A stretch of DNA of 64,000 bases from Suillus spraguei (GCA_016800925.1 JABCPU010000051.1:1-64000); one strand, 5' to 3'; numbered from the stretch's first letter, positions 20,556-33,517 are shown. A program made the numbers and translations. Notes: a model not told the origin generated them from the letters alone.

Positions 20556-22038
20556 ATGTTCTTCACTACGTTCTTGTTGACCCTTCTCCTGGCTTTGTCA
20601 ATCACGGGATCGCCCGTTGAAGTTCGCAATTCCACCATCACCCTCGCTCTTACCAGGAAACTGAACTTATCCAATGATACTATCGACCTCGTGCAAGAGG
20701 ACAAAGCTCGTGTGGCGGCCATCAAGGACTACCATACGCATGGCCGACGTGCTGAAAGCATTTCTATGCTATTTACCAGGAGTTGTAAATATACCGCAGC
20801 ACTTAGCGTTGGCATCCCCCCCAGGACCTGTTAGTTCATCACTGAGAGAATATGCAAATACTAATATATTACTGAAGACAATTTGCTTGTCGACACCGGT
20901 AGCGCGACCACATGGATTGGCGCCAAGACTCCATACGGGCAAACCGGCGTCGACACCGGACAGCGTGTAGGGGTAACCTACGGTGTTACGGGGGGTCGTA
21001 TTCTCTCCTTCTCTGGTATAACATACAACAATATCATAAGTTGAAAATACCTACAATTATCTATAGGAACTATCTTCCGAGATACCGTCACTCTCGGTGG
21101 TGGGCTCACCATCCCCAACTACGACCTCGCTGTTGCTTCTACTTGGAGCAACATCAGATATGACGGCATCCTTGGCCTCGGGCCTCAAGATTTGACAGTC
21201 AAAACCCTGACAGATAGCCCGGATGACAGGTACCCGACTTTCACTGACTGCCTGGTTAAGGCAGGCGTCATTGATCATCACATTGTTGGTATCTTTTTCC
21301 GGCCCACCACTGGGAATCCAGACACCGATGTTGGAGAGCTCTCCTTTGGTGACATTGACTATACCAAGATCACTAGTAACATTGTATACATGTAAGCGAC
21401 CTCAGCTCCTAGATCAACCCAGACTCTTAGTAATTACGTTGTTTCAGTCCTATCACCGAAATCACCCCCTCAGCGAACTTCTGGGGTATTGATCAGAGCA
21501 TCACTTACGGCGATACGGACATCTTGGACGAAGTTGCTGGTATCATCGATTCTGGGAGCAGCTTCATTAAAATTGCCCCCTGTGTGTATTTAGAGTGCAG
21601 CGAGTAATAATGGTCTAATCAGCGTTCGATAGATGCCTATCGCAGGTACCGGATTGCAACCGGCGCTACTTTCGATGAGCCGACTGGTCTGCTCCGTATT
21701 ACCCTTGACAGGTACAATGACCTACAGCCGTTGAATTTCCATATGAGCCAGGTATGTCAATTCTGTCAGCCCTCACACCCCTTGTTCAGCATTTTGCACA
21801 GCAAACGCTCACTCTCGTCCCTAATGCCCAAATATGGCCTCGTTCTCTCAACCAGAAGCTTCGTGGTGGTGAGATCGATGGCATATATCTCATTATGAAG
21901 AACCTGGGCAGGGCCACTCACCGTGGGTTTGGCTTTATTGCTGGCTACCTATTTATGCAGCGATTCTACACTGTGTTAAATGACGACTTGGGGGTCGGTT
22001 TTGCCACAACCCCGTTCACTGATGCCATCACCAACTAA
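20556..22038 (+). CDS. secreted A1-family aspartic protease
   Basis: Pepsin-like endopeptidase, expected outside the cell. The signal peptide MFFTTFLLTLLLALSITGSP is followed by a propeptide. Six exons (20556-20829, 20878-21015, 21067-21391, 21448-21581, 21633-21751, 21790-22038) with GT..AG introns of 38-56 bp join into 1239 nt, a multiple of three, giving 412 residues, the usual length of polyporopepsin-like enzymes. The first catalytic aspartate is in LLVDTGSATTWIGA at about residue 97; the flap region has VGVTYGVTGGRILSFSG; the second catalytic aspartate is in GIIDSGSSFIKIAP (DSGS instead of the usual DTGS/T). No stop or frame break was found. It stands alone on the plus strand between a broken repeat gene and another secreted protein. 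Confidence 0.9.
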
Positions 22039-22976
22039 TGTGGAATTTCCTAATATATACGGGATCGTTTTTCCGACGCAAGGCAGCATACGGATTTGTA
22101 CGGATGGTTGACTCGCAGCGTAGGTCTAAAGTCATCGACGTTATGGCATAGCATTCGCATCTTTTTTTTTTTGAAAAAAAAATACTATTTATTGTTCTTT
22201 GGTGTCGTAGACGGTCGACCCTATGTTAGACATAGCCCTATATACGGGGGGCTTACTCCCGCTAATCTGTCGTAAATATAAATGGTATTTTGAGTTTGTG
22301 ATGAGTGGTGTTAGTAGTACTAGTGTTGCCATAGCTCCGGTTTATTGCCGGTTGTAGCCGTTGCTAAATAGCTTATGGTTCCAGCTTATATAAGTAGCTC
22401 GGCTGAAAAAGTGAAAACTAAGGTGGCTTAGTAGGTGTGAGCCTACTGTACATGCATGTACAGCTCATTCATAATCCCATGTGTCAGGCATGTCGCAAAG
22501 ATAAGTTATTCCGTAGTTCTATGACACGTTAATCGACTCATCCTAACTTTAAGCTGATGGTATTGATGATAGTACGAGCAGTTTATGGAAGCTCTGATGA
22601 TCCATCCAGTTGGAATGCAAATAACGGTTCCAGATGTGCGCCCAACTTGTCATATCATAGTAAACAAGACCATCGGTTCCCATTGCAAGCCAGTACGCCA
22701 AGCCTGTCGATCTCAATTTAGGCCGGTTTCGCATACGCGCTTCTTGCGTGGAGGATTGCCTTGGATGTTTCACATGTATCCTTTTCCTGCAGGGTATAAA
22801 GTCTCGACGTCTTCGAAATATTCATGTTTTCCATCTCATTTTCCTACCGCACAGATCCTGGTGATTTGTTGCACACAGGCTTGCGACAGGCATCGTATTC
22901 CTCAGATTTATCTTTCCTTCTTATTTCTCTTAACGCTGTAACAGGTCGTATCCTCTCCTTATACGCAATTTTCATC
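22039..22976. other. intergenic
   Basis: A T11-GAA-A9 tract near 22164-22190 can form a hairpin. Minus and plus frames at 22550-22940 have no recognisable domain. No gene is called. Confidence 0.35.
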
Positions 22977-25114
22977 ATGCGCTTCACATCTCAGTTCGTC
23001 GCTTTCACAAGTATCTGTACGATCATCACTATCATGTTTCCACCCCCTGCCGACGCTGCATATATTGCAAGCCATCCCAGTGGCAACCGGGTTGCCACCG
23101 CGTACGAGGCTAATAATCCCCGCACTATCTTTCCACCTCCAAGGCTGACTGCTGGACACTTTCCCGACAAATCCTCCGCGGCCAAAGGAAAGTCGATCTT
23201 CCATACTCCTAGCTCGGTAAGTTAGTTTGTCTTTCGCTGACGTCTCCTGACACCCACCAATATTGCAGAGGTTCTTCAGGTTTTCCGATTCCGACCCATT
23301 GAACCCGCTGGCCGGAATTTCGGATCTTAACTTTGCTCATGTTCACAACGATGGTGTTCATCCACCTTTCTCGCAGCGCGATGCATCCTCACGTCGTCCT
23401 ACTCCTCTCTCTCGTCGCTCGTCTGCTCTCGTCCATGGTACAGGTGGAAATAACTATCTAGTATCCAGGGGAGCAGCCTCCACGCGCCCTTCAAAACGAA
23501 GGCTAGGTCGTCGCGGTACTTTTAGTTCTGTTTCCGGGGTCATTGACATTGTGGTATGGAGCTTTCCCCCCTACTTCTGTGCTCTTGTAATCATACTTCC
23601 AGAGCGGAGAGCAAGGCCGGCACCTCGCATCTCTTGCCCTCGATTCTTCGACATATAACTCCACCAATACTACGTCGAACAACTCGACTAGTAGTCATAC
23701 TAATAATGGCTCCTTCCCTCTCAATGCGTCAAGCACAAACGCGACGCAGTTCTACTTGGTTGATGCTAATGATAGCTCATTCAACGACCCTTGTATTTAT
23801 CCCGCTGTGTTTTTTGTTGCCGCACTCAAATATCCTTATAGCAAATGTGACAAAGCACGTCATGGTTCAAACCAACATCTCCAATTCCCTCTACTGTGCG
23901 ACTTTTGACCCGAACCCATCTGGACCTGAGCCGATGATGATGGAGATTTGCCGTCCATCGGAATCCGAAAACGACGTCAAAAACCTGGATTACTCATATA
24001 CCAACGGCATGGCGCCTATCGTCGACTACACCATATTAACCGCGGATCCACACAAAAGCCAGATCTTCGAGTACAATCCTTTTACTGGTGTCATCAAGCC
24101 CGTGTGGACGAACGGCGACGGCAGCACTTCCTCGCATGCGATGTTTGTTGAGCGGGACACTACGACTTCTTCCACCACTGGCTCCAACACGATGTCATCT
24201 GCCGGATCTAGCTCCACGTCTGCACCTCGGCCTACCACTTCCTCGTCTGCACCGGAAGCACAGAACGTGACTCTTGTGTTCCGGCCTTCTGATCTTGTGG
24301 TCTCTGCCCCTCCACCTTCAACTAATGCTGCTGACTCGGGCGCGGACGATGTGGTAACAACAACAATTATTACGACAGTTGTCTACACCACTACTGCAAC
24401 CCCGTCTCCATCTTCATCATCCGCTGCTGGAAGCCCTATGGCCGCTGTCGCTGTAACTACCATGTCACCTTCGTCGTGCTCGTCAATGCCAGCAGCATGC
24501 AATTCGACACCGACACCCTCTCCTGCTGTCCACGCTGCTGCAGCGGCTTCAAGCGCGGGGTCGTCTTCTTCGCAGGCAACTTCTACGGGCCCCGCAGCCA
24601 CCCAAGCTACGTTGACATTGACACCACCCTCTTCTTCCGTCCATACTGCCATTGTCGCTTCAAGCCCGGGGTTGTCATCGTCTCAGGCAACCTCTATGGG
24701 CCCGGTGACTACCAATCAAGTGACATCGTCATCGACGCCACCCTCTCCATCTGTTCATGCAGCTATAGTCGCTCCAAACCCAGGGTCGTCATTTTTTCAA
24801 GCAATCTCCACGGGCTCGGCAACTACCAGTCAAGCGACATCGACCTCGCAGCCCGTGAGGGGCTCACTAGAAATTGAATTCGTCCCAGATACAGAATCAC
24901 TGTCTTCTGCGTCCATCACTCCATCTTCTCCGCCGTCCCTTCCTCCTCTCCCTCCTCTCCCTCCTCGACATCTGTAACACCCAGTCGGATGAACGCAGCT
25001 GCAATCGCTTCGGTAATCGCTAATTCCCGCTCTAGCGCTTCGACCGTGAGCAACACTATCACAAGCAGTTCTTCTCTTGGTACAACAGTTGCGCCGGCAA
25101 CCACCACAAAATAG
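22977..25114 (+). pseudogene. secreted Ser/Thr-rich protein with a one-base frameshift
   Basis: The ATG at 22977 starts a signal peptide (MRFTSQFVAFTSICTIITIM, cleavage likely after PADAA). Exons 22977-23216 and 23269-23553 are each whole codons; the third starts at 23603. The ordered domain has an Asn/Ser/Thr-rich, glycosylation-prone stretch, then NDPCIYPAVFFVAALKYPYS and LQFPLLC. At about 23905-23910 the frame must change by one base to continue as ATFDPNPSGPEPMMMEICRP, VKNLDYSYTNGMAPIVDYTI and a long Ser/Thr/Pro/Ala repeat tail with three STG-P-ATSQATS-type units. The tail frame stops at 24977 (PPRHL), or, after another frame change or splice, at 25114. The Cys pattern and conserved core suggest a cell-surface protein of unknown function. 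The frameshift may be a mutation or an assembly error. Confidence 0.65.
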
Positions 25115-25355
25115 GCGGGTACCTTATATCCTTGAGATAAGTAATCTTTAGGTAGTCATATTAATGTAATGGATGGATTTTTATGTGAATTATATTGTCG
25201 AGCAAGAACACTTGTATTTGTCGTGTGGAAATGCACATTTATTCGGGGTGGGCTAGCACGACGGACTGAATATCAGTAAGCACACGAGGACTAATGGAAC
25301 TGTTTGCAGGGAGTCTTACTCGCCCGCTGGACAACTCGATCAGAATGATCTTACT

Positions 25356-26460
25356 TCATTTCAAGACACGATAAAAAGTCTCGTAACGCGCAAGCAAGCA
25401 AAATTCATGGACGACAAATATGCATACTATCGCGATCTGTACCCGAAAACTACTAGATCCACCGAAAACAAATGACAAAACTGGATCTACTACTGCTTCA
25501 AGAGAAGGAATGAGAGCAGTGTATTCAACTCGCTGCTTGTCTAATTGTGAAGGTGTCGTCAATTGATCACCAAATTTCAGGAACTCCAGAGGACACTTTG
25601 ACCGTAATAAAAATGCTTTAAACTCTTCGTGAGGCCAGCGGGTCCATACAGAGCTAACCATAAAATCGTGCAAATTTGGGAGTGACAGGGTATCAAGCAG
25701 GTTGGGGAGTGATGAGAGTGATTTGTAAGATTCGATGTACAAAGCTTGAAGTTTTGTGTGCGTGCATGGCTCTACCGGCAAGGGGTACATAGCATCTTCT
25801 GAAGCTATGATAATTCTGGCTGAAGAGAGGTTGGGAACCTGCTGCAGTAATCTGAAGGGTTTGCTTTGTTCGCTAACAGTAATCTCAACATGTGTGAGGT
25901 GGGGCCATCTAGAATTCTTGAAGGGGTCGGAAGTCTTCCGGGCAGAATTTGACCATCAGTCCATTGACTTTGAGACTGCGTAGGGTGAATGAGTGGTTCG
26001 GGATAAATTGTGCCATAACACTCTTCTCGATTTGACGGATCCCATCTACGATAAGCACCTGAAGTGCTGGGAGGTCACCTGACAAAAGGTCACGTGTGGC
26101 GGCGTAGTCAACGATATGAAGAGATGAGATTTGACTCGTGTAAGGCTGAAGAAGGCCGATCAGGGGATCTGTACAAGATATGAGTGCCAGCGACAGTGGA
26201 AGTCCTTGCGATCGCTTGAGCCATGTGTTGTAGCACAAGGCTTCTCGCTGTCTATACCTGGGTTGGAACTCATAAACCCACTAGACAGTCTGCACTATAA
26301 ACTTGGCGTGCCCACAGCAACTTCCCTCCATCTTCGGCATATCCTGGTCAACAGCATAGGAGATCGTAGCTTTGGTGGGGGTAATAATTCATCGAATGGT
26401 GGAAGTGTGTGTATAAAAATTTAAATTTGGGATAAGAGTTCAGTTGGTAAGCGACATCAG
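25356..26460 (-). pseudogene. F-box protein pseudogene
   Basis: Similar in order and spacing to the intact F-box gene at 51311-52796: PMLLTRICRRWREVAVGTPS, then NTWLKRSQGLPLSLAL, QISSLHIVDY, LPALQVLIVDG and, near the end, WPHEEFKAFLLRSKCPLEFL. In the F-box region the tryptophan codon of the 'SLWC' motif is TAG (about 26292), the N-terminal part is scrambled over several frames, and there are further frame breaks. F-box proteins are substrate-receptor subunits of SCF ubiquitin ligases; this copy is unlikely to work. Confidence 0.75.
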
Positions 26461-27748
26461 TAAAATACCTTTTTTCCCACCACCAAAAAATGGCTGGTCA
26501 CAGCTTGGTCCCTTCTGTACAGAGCTGTACAGAGCCCACAGAGGCAAAGTGATTTACTGATGGAGAGACGGCAGGTTCAAGTCCCTTATGTATGTTCACG
26601 GAATGGGTGATCTTGTCGACCAGGCGCTGGCCATCGGAAATGATCGATAGTGATATTAATTAATGAACACGGTTACTTACGACTTGGCACTTACGATGTT
26701 TTGTTTGCTCGTCGGCGCTTTCTGACCCAACTTAGTTGTATGAGTGCTGCAGAGGAACGATGCTATGGATAAAAGATTGACCATTGATAGTTGAAAGTTG
26801 AACGTTGATATTGAGCCACAAACTTGCATATCCGGGAGATTAGCTTTGATGGTCACGATAACTCATTGAATGGCGAAAGCGTGTAGTAAATCAAATGTCG
26901 GATAATTTAGTTGGCAATTTGATGAATGAGATCCAACTCCCTCGTATGAGCTGATAGACTCTACTCTATGCCCACAACAAAGTGGCCAAACTGTCGACTC
27001 AGTATCATTGGAGCACAGCTTCAAACGTCCAAAAGTCTGGAGTTCTTGTCACTATCAAGATGGCATTAGATAATTATTGGTGCAATTGGTGAATAATCGG
27101 CATAGTGCTCACATTGTTCAAGCCTAACGAACCCACTTCCTGACCTAATTACTCGCCATTGAATGTTATGCGCGAACTCAGGTGCTTCAAGTACACGGGG
27201 GCTAAGAAATACTGAGTACTGCCAGTCGGTGGCTGGTTGTTGGTGTCCACTGCCTATTGATTCGATTTGATACGATGAGCAATTGTCCAATGTCAAATAT
27301 TAAAGACCAGACAATCTATTGCCACAGATTTTTCACGGAGTGCTCAAGCGCCACAACAACTCGAATGGCATAGCATTGATCATGATGATGGAAGTAGTAC
27401 ATTTTCAAGAAGCGGTATATCTGGTCACGTGAACATAAGAAGAGTGACGGAAGCAGTTGACCGCATCTTAACTAAGTAACTAGAACAAGACACAGACAGA
27501 TTCAGTCGCCCTCTGAACACCGAACCCAATAAATCTTGGACTAGCCGGGATGGACAAAGGCCATGACCTGACAGCCTTCTCAAGAACTATTTCCGCATCT
27601 TCACTTAGAGGGCGATTGACGAAGTTAACCGGCGCACCCTTGCGTCCTGTAGCCGCCCTTCATGCGAGCATCGAGTGCGTATCAGATAGTTTGTTTATGT
27701 CACTGGCTGATTTTATTATGGTATTCCACGACTTTAATTGGGCTTTAT
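26461..27748. other. intergenic with F-box debris
   Basis: A short stretch near 26820-26900 (CGATAACTCATTGAATGGCG..) resembles the 5' part of the F-box pseudogenes. Otherwise no gene is seen. A frame from 27550 lies just upstream of the DGAT2 gene and could be its 5' UTR or an extra exon. Confidence 0.35.
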
Positions 27749-29394
27749 ATGCTATCTAGCTTCGTGCCAACTAAGATACCACGGAAGAGGAGACTGCAGA
27801 TGATGGTCGTTGCCGTGTGGTCGGTGTTGTTAGTGATGTCTTGTTTTGCGTTCCTAATGCTCTGGTACGTGTTGCGATTTTACAATATACTTGTTAATTG
27901 CTAAAATTGATTCGCCAAAGCTCTATACCAGCGCTATGGCCATTCTTGGTCATGTACCTCATCTGGATTTTCTGTATAGACAAGAGCCCAGCACACGGAA
28001 ACAGACTCACTCCATGGTTCCGGTCCTTGAAGATCTGGCAGTATTTTGCAGAATATTACCCTGCATCGTAAGTGTGGTTCTTCGTATTTTATGAACACAG
28101 CCGTTTATGTGATTATCTAGGCTCCTGAAGGTACGGCAGTGGTGTGAGCTATTTTGCGCCTGGAATTTTTAATCATGTGCTCAATATAGGAATGCGATCT
28201 ACCCGCTGACCGCCCATACGTGTTCGGGTACCATCCCCATGGTAGTCTCGTTTCCCTTCAGTTCTAAGCATCACTCATTTTGCGAATTCAACAGGTATAA
28301 TTGGGATGTAAGACTTCATTCTCTCATGTATCCTTGCATACTTATGACAAATCTACCAGGGGCGCACTCGCTACCTTCGCCACCGAAGGCGAGTGTTTTA
28401 CTTTCCCATAACATCAATGTCTCAAATGTATTGTATCCTACCAGCCACCGGCTTCTCCAAAGCTTTTCCCGGTATTAAACCACACTTACTCACCCTCACT
28501 AATAACTTCCACATTCCTTTATATCGCGAAGTTATCATGGCTCTTGGGATCAGCAGCGTCTCGCGGAAGTCTTGCTCTAACATTCTCTCCAGCGGCCCAG
28601 GTCAGGCGATCACTATCGTAGTCGGAGGTGCTGCTGAGAGTTTGAGCGCAAGACCTGGTACGGCCGATTTAACGTTGAAGCGCAGGTAAGCCCCGATACA
28701 GTAACATAAGGAACTGGCGCATGACAAATGAACTCTAGATTAGGTTTCATCAAGGTCGCGATCCAGCACGGGTGAGTTAATACAGGGTTTGATAGAAAAT
28801 GTCATTGATATATTTATCCAGAGCGGACCTTGTGCCTGTGTTCTCGTTCGGTGAGAATGATGTAGGTGGCGCCCTCTTTCGTTCCTGTGCATTGTTCTAC
28901 AACGTTTATTCGTTAGATATATAATCAAATGCCAAACGAGAAAGGTACCACGATATATGCTCTGCAGAAGAAATTCCAGAGCATGTTTGGGTTCACTCTT
29001 CCGCTTTTCCATGGACGTGGTCTGCTGAATTGTGAGTTACAACTCACTCGACTGGTGGCCTTCCCTTCATCTCTGCTGCAGATAACTTGGGCCTAATGCC
29101 GTACCGACGACGGATTGTGTCAGTTAGTGAGTGCTTTTGCTAATATGTGAATTTATCAGGAGTTCTCAATTCTGAACAGTCGGCCGACCGATTCATGTTC
29201 AACGCTGCGAAAAACCGTCGTTGGAGGAGGTCGAAAGAGTGCAACGGATGTATATTGAGGAATTGACCAGGTGGGTATTATATGTCCCCTTTGTTGTCTG
29301 TGTCGAGCTCAGTCATTGTCAATGCAGGATATGGAACACTTACAAGGATGAATTTGCAAAGACACGCTTGAGGGAGCTCAGTATTGTTGATTAA
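27749..29394 (+). CDS. DGAT2: diacylglycerol acyltransferase type 2
   Basis: Makes triacylglycerol from diacylglycerol and acyl-CoA in the ER and lipid-droplet membrane. Thirteen exons join to 999 nt (332 residues plus stop), the usual DGAT2 length. An N-terminal hydrophobic hairpin (MVVAVWSVLLVMSCFAFLML then WPFLVMYLIWIFCIDKSP) is followed by YFAEYYPAS, the family motif YVFGYHPHG (active-site HPHG), ATGFSKAFPG, VVGGAAESLSARPGTADL, GFIKVAIQHGADLVPVFSFG and MPYRRRIVSVIGRPIHV. It ends RELSIVD. Exons 3 and 5 are only 10 and 13 nt (28121-28130 and 28295-28307). The intron at 28389-28444 starts GC rather than GT. The start at 27749 is the nearest ATG before the first membrane segment; an upstream exon is possible. 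No damage was seen. Confidence 0.93.
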
Positions 29395-29865
29395 AATGGA
29401 TGGACGACATCGAGTTCTACCGACTTGATAACTGGCTAGCTATGTCGAAAAAACTGTATTCTTAGGGTAATTATAGAGGCCCACTAACTATGGCCAGTGT
29501 GTTTTACTGCGAAGGCTGTCCGGTTCGAGGTATCGGGACCGGGTAGGGTGAAGATTTCAAATACACCTTCCATTGTTGTCCACTGAGAGTAAGCTACTCT
29601 ATGCAAGACAGTTCTATCTGGTCTGGGGGCTGCCCCGCTGCACCTCAGGGCTCGCGAATGCTCTGATGTGAGACATACTCCCTCCAGTCCGCCGGCCGTT
29701 TTAGACGCAGAAGATGAAGTGATTTTGGATGTATGTACGGCGAGGATGTTCAGTAGTAAGTATTTGACTATAGTGCATTCTTCAATACATCTTAAGGTCC
29801 CGATCCTGAGTATCTAACGGCTGAATCCTTGGTGAATATATTTCAACGAGTATGTCGACACCCCA
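29395..29865. other. convergent intergenic region
   Basis: Lies between the stops of the plus-strand DGAT2 and minus-strand TBCB genes. No coding signal is seen. Confidence 0.5.
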
Positions 29866-30827
29866 TCAAATTTCTTCATCATCAAAATCGATCTCTTGCA
29901 CAGGGAAGTCACCAACTGTGACTTTTGTAGGGCGTACGAACACCCCGTAGTTTGGGCGACATGTAAAATACCGCACGCCTTTGAGACTAGATACTCAAAT
30001 GAGCTTCAAAAAATACTCCGAGGGCTCAAAATCAAACTCACGACCCATCATTCTTGCCCATTGGCTCATCATACTCGACACCGACCCAAATCCCAGTAGC
30101 AAACTCAGTCTGATCAACAAACCGAACTGCACCACGCTTTGTCAAGCCCGGTTCTGTTGATTCCACCTCGCAGCGTGATCCGATGGGGATGTTTACCGCA
30201 GGTTCAGGAGTGGGTTCTGTTGAAGGGGGCGCAAAGCGTCCTACTTTATGCCTTTGCTTGTAAGCTAACACAGAATCTTTAAAATAAAAAGAATCAGAAC
30301 TAGTAATAAAGAATAATGGATGATGATGACTGATCACCAGTTCGTTGGGCATATGCGTCTTCACTGAGCTCGAACTTCTCTACTTGCGATACATCAGAGA
30401 GCTGACCCGTAAACGACGTCGAAGGGTTCGTATCCACGACCTACAACAAACGAAATCAACATATGCATAAACGACTGCTTGGTCAACGGAAAATACCTTG
30501 ATCGTCTGGAAATCCCGAGCGCTGTAGTACCCAAGCGGCTTAGCATCATCATCCAGCTGTGCGACGACCTGCGAATTATCATCGCCATTGTGCAGCGATA
30601 GTTTCTGATTCTGAACTGGGATGCCTGTGATGAGTTCTAGTTTCGCCTGATTATGAATTGTGTGCACGAATCGCAATTATATGCGGGGTTGTCATTCAGT
30701 GTCCTACAAGACGTGCATGGTAGATGGACTACGCAACCTTGAGCTGCTCGATGGTGACATGGGGGTCGAAACGACGCTCTGAACGGGTGTCTGGGGATAC
30801 GACGAATAATTTGACGATGGATGTCAT
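29866..30827 (-). CDS. TBCB: tubulin-folding cofactor B (CAP-Gly protein)
   Basis: Cytosolic chaperone that takes folded alpha-tubulin from CCT and, with cofactor E, takes part in tubulin heterodimer assembly. The ATG at 30827 starts [20 protein letters not shown], the N-terminal ubiquitin-like domain, which goes on through [13 protein letters not shown] and [13 protein letters not shown] linker with VGRFAPP leads to the CAP-Gly domain: [40 protein letters not shown] and, after an intron, [20 protein letters not shown]. The C-terminus is acidic (IDFDDEEI), which in this family recognises alpha-tubulin-like ends. Several short introns separate the pieces. It is transcribed away from the duplicated lipase unit that begins 68 bp upstream of its start codon. 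Confidence 0.9.
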
Positions 30828-31352
30828 TATAGAATATCCTCCAAGCCGTACGGCGTATAGCTACAAATAGCCGGCTCGTTACACTTCAAAGTTGATCACA
30901 AGGCACGTGATTCAGGTCGTAGAAGCCGCTCCGGCATGTGTTGCAACTCATCCCGCCACGTTATTTTGTAGGTAACTTGACTGCTAGCAAACACACGAAT
31001 CAAGGTGTGAGCGCCGAGTTATTAGATTTTGTATTGTTAAATACACTAATAAATTACTACAGCGTCTGAAATAATCATAGTCAACCATAGGTCTATGCCA
31101 ATTCTGGCCCGGGCATTTGAAAAGCTGACTCTGCCCAGTCGACTCGACGATGACTAGGAGGTATCAGACAACCTTGAAGCGCCCCCCTCTACATTTTCAT
31201 ACAGACCATTCTGTTATGCGTACAGATCAGAACGTTGGTACCATCGTTACCAACTGCCACCTCGACGACAAGCAAGATGAGGTCATCTTGACCTCGCACG
31301 AGGGGTTTAGATGGCTCCTTGGTACTTACCAACTGAACGTTAAACTCTTTTC

Positions 31353-31620
31353 CTACATTCTCATGCACAATCTCTCACCATTCAATAAGTTATTTCCCGC
31401 CTCAAATTTACAATCCCCCATGCTATTGACCACTGGCAGGATAAGTGGATGATGGAAGGAAGTTGTCGTGGATATGCCCCGTTTATAGTGCAGAATGTCT
31501 GAGCATCCACAGAAGCGACTTGGAGCGGGAAGTTTTCTGCTATAACTCATGGCCCAAGCGACCGCGCGGATATCACCTCTCGTTGGAACTCACGACTCAA
31601 ATGACGTGACCAACATACGA
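31353..31620 (+). pseudogene. F-box fragment in unit A
   Basis: Plus-strand pieces in shifting frames give SPMLLTT, KEVVVDMPRL followed by a stop in place of Trp, and CRMSEHPQKR, then LMAQATA. These line up with PMLLTRICRRWREVATGMSS, LWC and VWLKRS of the intact gene at 51311-52796. Frameshifts and stops make it a relic. Confidence 0.6.
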
Positions 31621-32162
31621 GGCCTTCCTTTCAATATACTCACTCTCCAATCTACGCAAGCTTGAGGGTTGCTTTTCAAAGACGATGTGACCTCATGAAG
31701 AGCTAAAGGCATTTTTTGCACGGTCGAGCTGTCTCCTGGAGTCCTCAATTTTCGGCGGTGGGGTGATGACAGCTTCAGCATTAAACGCGCAGCGAGTGGA
31801 TTGCATCGTTCCCAATCCTCTTTTGACATAGTAGTTATCGAAGATAACTGGTAGTTTTCACGGATGAAGGCAGTAGCATACGTTGGGTCGATCCAGTACT
31901 ATTCAGCTGATTGCATAGTCAGGTGTGTATTGTTCATGCATATGCGCGCTTTCCGGAAGCCCTTGACGTGGTTTGGAATTAGTTCATTTCATTTTGGGTG
32001 AATTGCCAATTGCATGGTGGCAGGTCAGAGCGCATCGAGCGCAGTTACAATACATATGTTACATCCCAATACGACAAAAATAATCCGAATGCAAAAGTAC
32101 AGTACCGAGAACGCAAGTGATATACAAAGTAGAAGGATGCCTTCTGGTGAATTCGTGCCAGT

Positions 32163-33517
32163 TTAACATCCCATCTCGATACCATTGTATGGTCCAAGAT
32201 GGTCAGACAGGTTACCTGCAGGACCTATCAGCAACACAAAAATTCAGTACTGCAATCAATACATACCATTCAAGATAGTTGGGACATCACCAACAATGCA
32301 CTGAGTGCTTGGGTTGTCTTGCCCTAATGCCCAATTATTCAGTACCCCGTCATCAGACAATATTATGCATGAACTAACCGGGGCAGGCAGCCCATTCACC
32401 GGAGTCCTCAATGTGCACCTCACCTGCGGGGTGCACAAAGCCCAAGGATATACCAGGGCAGATAGGAATTGGGTCCTCTTCATTATTGATGTGAGTGAGA
32501 TGGAGGTTTGCGTCGACATAATTGGCAAATGCTTGATTCCCGACCTATTTGAAAAGAAATTAGCTGAGAAATGACAAGACTCGCGGGTATCGTACACGGG
32601 GAAGGCCATAACAAATGGTAGTGAAAGTCGTTCCCGCAGGAAGCCAGAGGGGAAGATATACAGAATCAAGCAAGGTGATCGCAGCACCTGTGAATAATTT
32701 AAGGCCAGATCTAGCACAAGAAATACACCATACCAAGAGAGTGACCGACCAAAGTGACCGACTTGGTGCTGTAGGTGGACATGGCGGATTCAACGGCGGC
32801 CAGGACATCAGTGGCAGTACTTTATTGAACATGTACAAACTCAGTGCTACCACAGCCAATGATGCAGAATTATGTGCACACCTAGCCTGAGCGCTTTCGA
32901 AGCCGTTGTGAGCTTGAATGTTCGAGCTGATACCTGGGAACAATGTCGGGTTCAGGTTGGTCAACAAGATGTCGACATCAGTAATGAGAGGCAAACTGGC
33001 GAACGCGCATCAGTACAAGGTCTCTGGGAACTAGAAGGTGTGGCCCACATTTCTGAGGGATCTGTGCCTTGGTGAGAGACGATCACTGTATGCAAATTTG
33101 GATCATATCCAACAAACCCTGTTGGTTTTGGTCACCGAGATGATATCTCAACACAACGTCCAACTCAATAAATTAACACTTACAGTACTGGACAGAATCA
33201 CCGTTGCCTCCGGAGGCAACTGGCTTGAACTGCGAATTGGCCTCACAGTTGGCTGTTCAAATTCAAAGATCGTCATCACCATCAATCAGACTCGTCAGAA
33301 AACAACGCATCAAAGTAGGTGCGTGTGATCACTCACTACCACAGTCCCATGCGAGTGTTTGCGTGTTCGTGCAGTACCCTGCACTAGCGTAGTATGTATA
33401 CGGGGTGAACGTATCGATCTGTGTCGTCGTCAGAGCTGTAATACTCTGGCGCGCGCTGATAGGTGGAGATGCCTGGACGGCGGAAGCGATTAAGAGGGCA
33501 GCGACAATGGACTCCAT
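32163..33517 (-). CDS. secreted class 3 (fungal) lipase, unit A
   Basis: Predicted extracellular triacylglycerol lipase with an alpha/beta-hydrolase fold. The signal peptide is MESIVAALLIASAVQASP, then LTTTQIDTFTPYTYYASAGY, AWDCGANCEAN, FKPVASGGNGDSVQ, VGYDPNLHTVIVSHQGTDPS and NLNPTLFPGISSNIQAHNGF. The nucleophile elbow GHSLGAA has its serine split from the following residues by an intron right after GHSLG (about 32676-32737). The acid is in INNEEDPIP and the histidine in HPAGEVHIEDSGEW. It ends GPYNGIEMGC. At least six short introns with good borders join the pieces and no internal stop was found. A near twin sits in unit B. It carries a TATA box 63 bp upstream of the ATG. Confidence 0.88.

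Noticed and set aside
22549..22941. Opposed frames with possible small proteins
   Set aside because: No domain, no intron borders and no clear start context; coding status cannot be decided.
29500..29560. tRNA-like T-loop (GGTTCGAGGTATCGGGACC)
   Set aside because: No acceptor, D or anticodon arms could be paired around it; no tRNA gene was found in the window.
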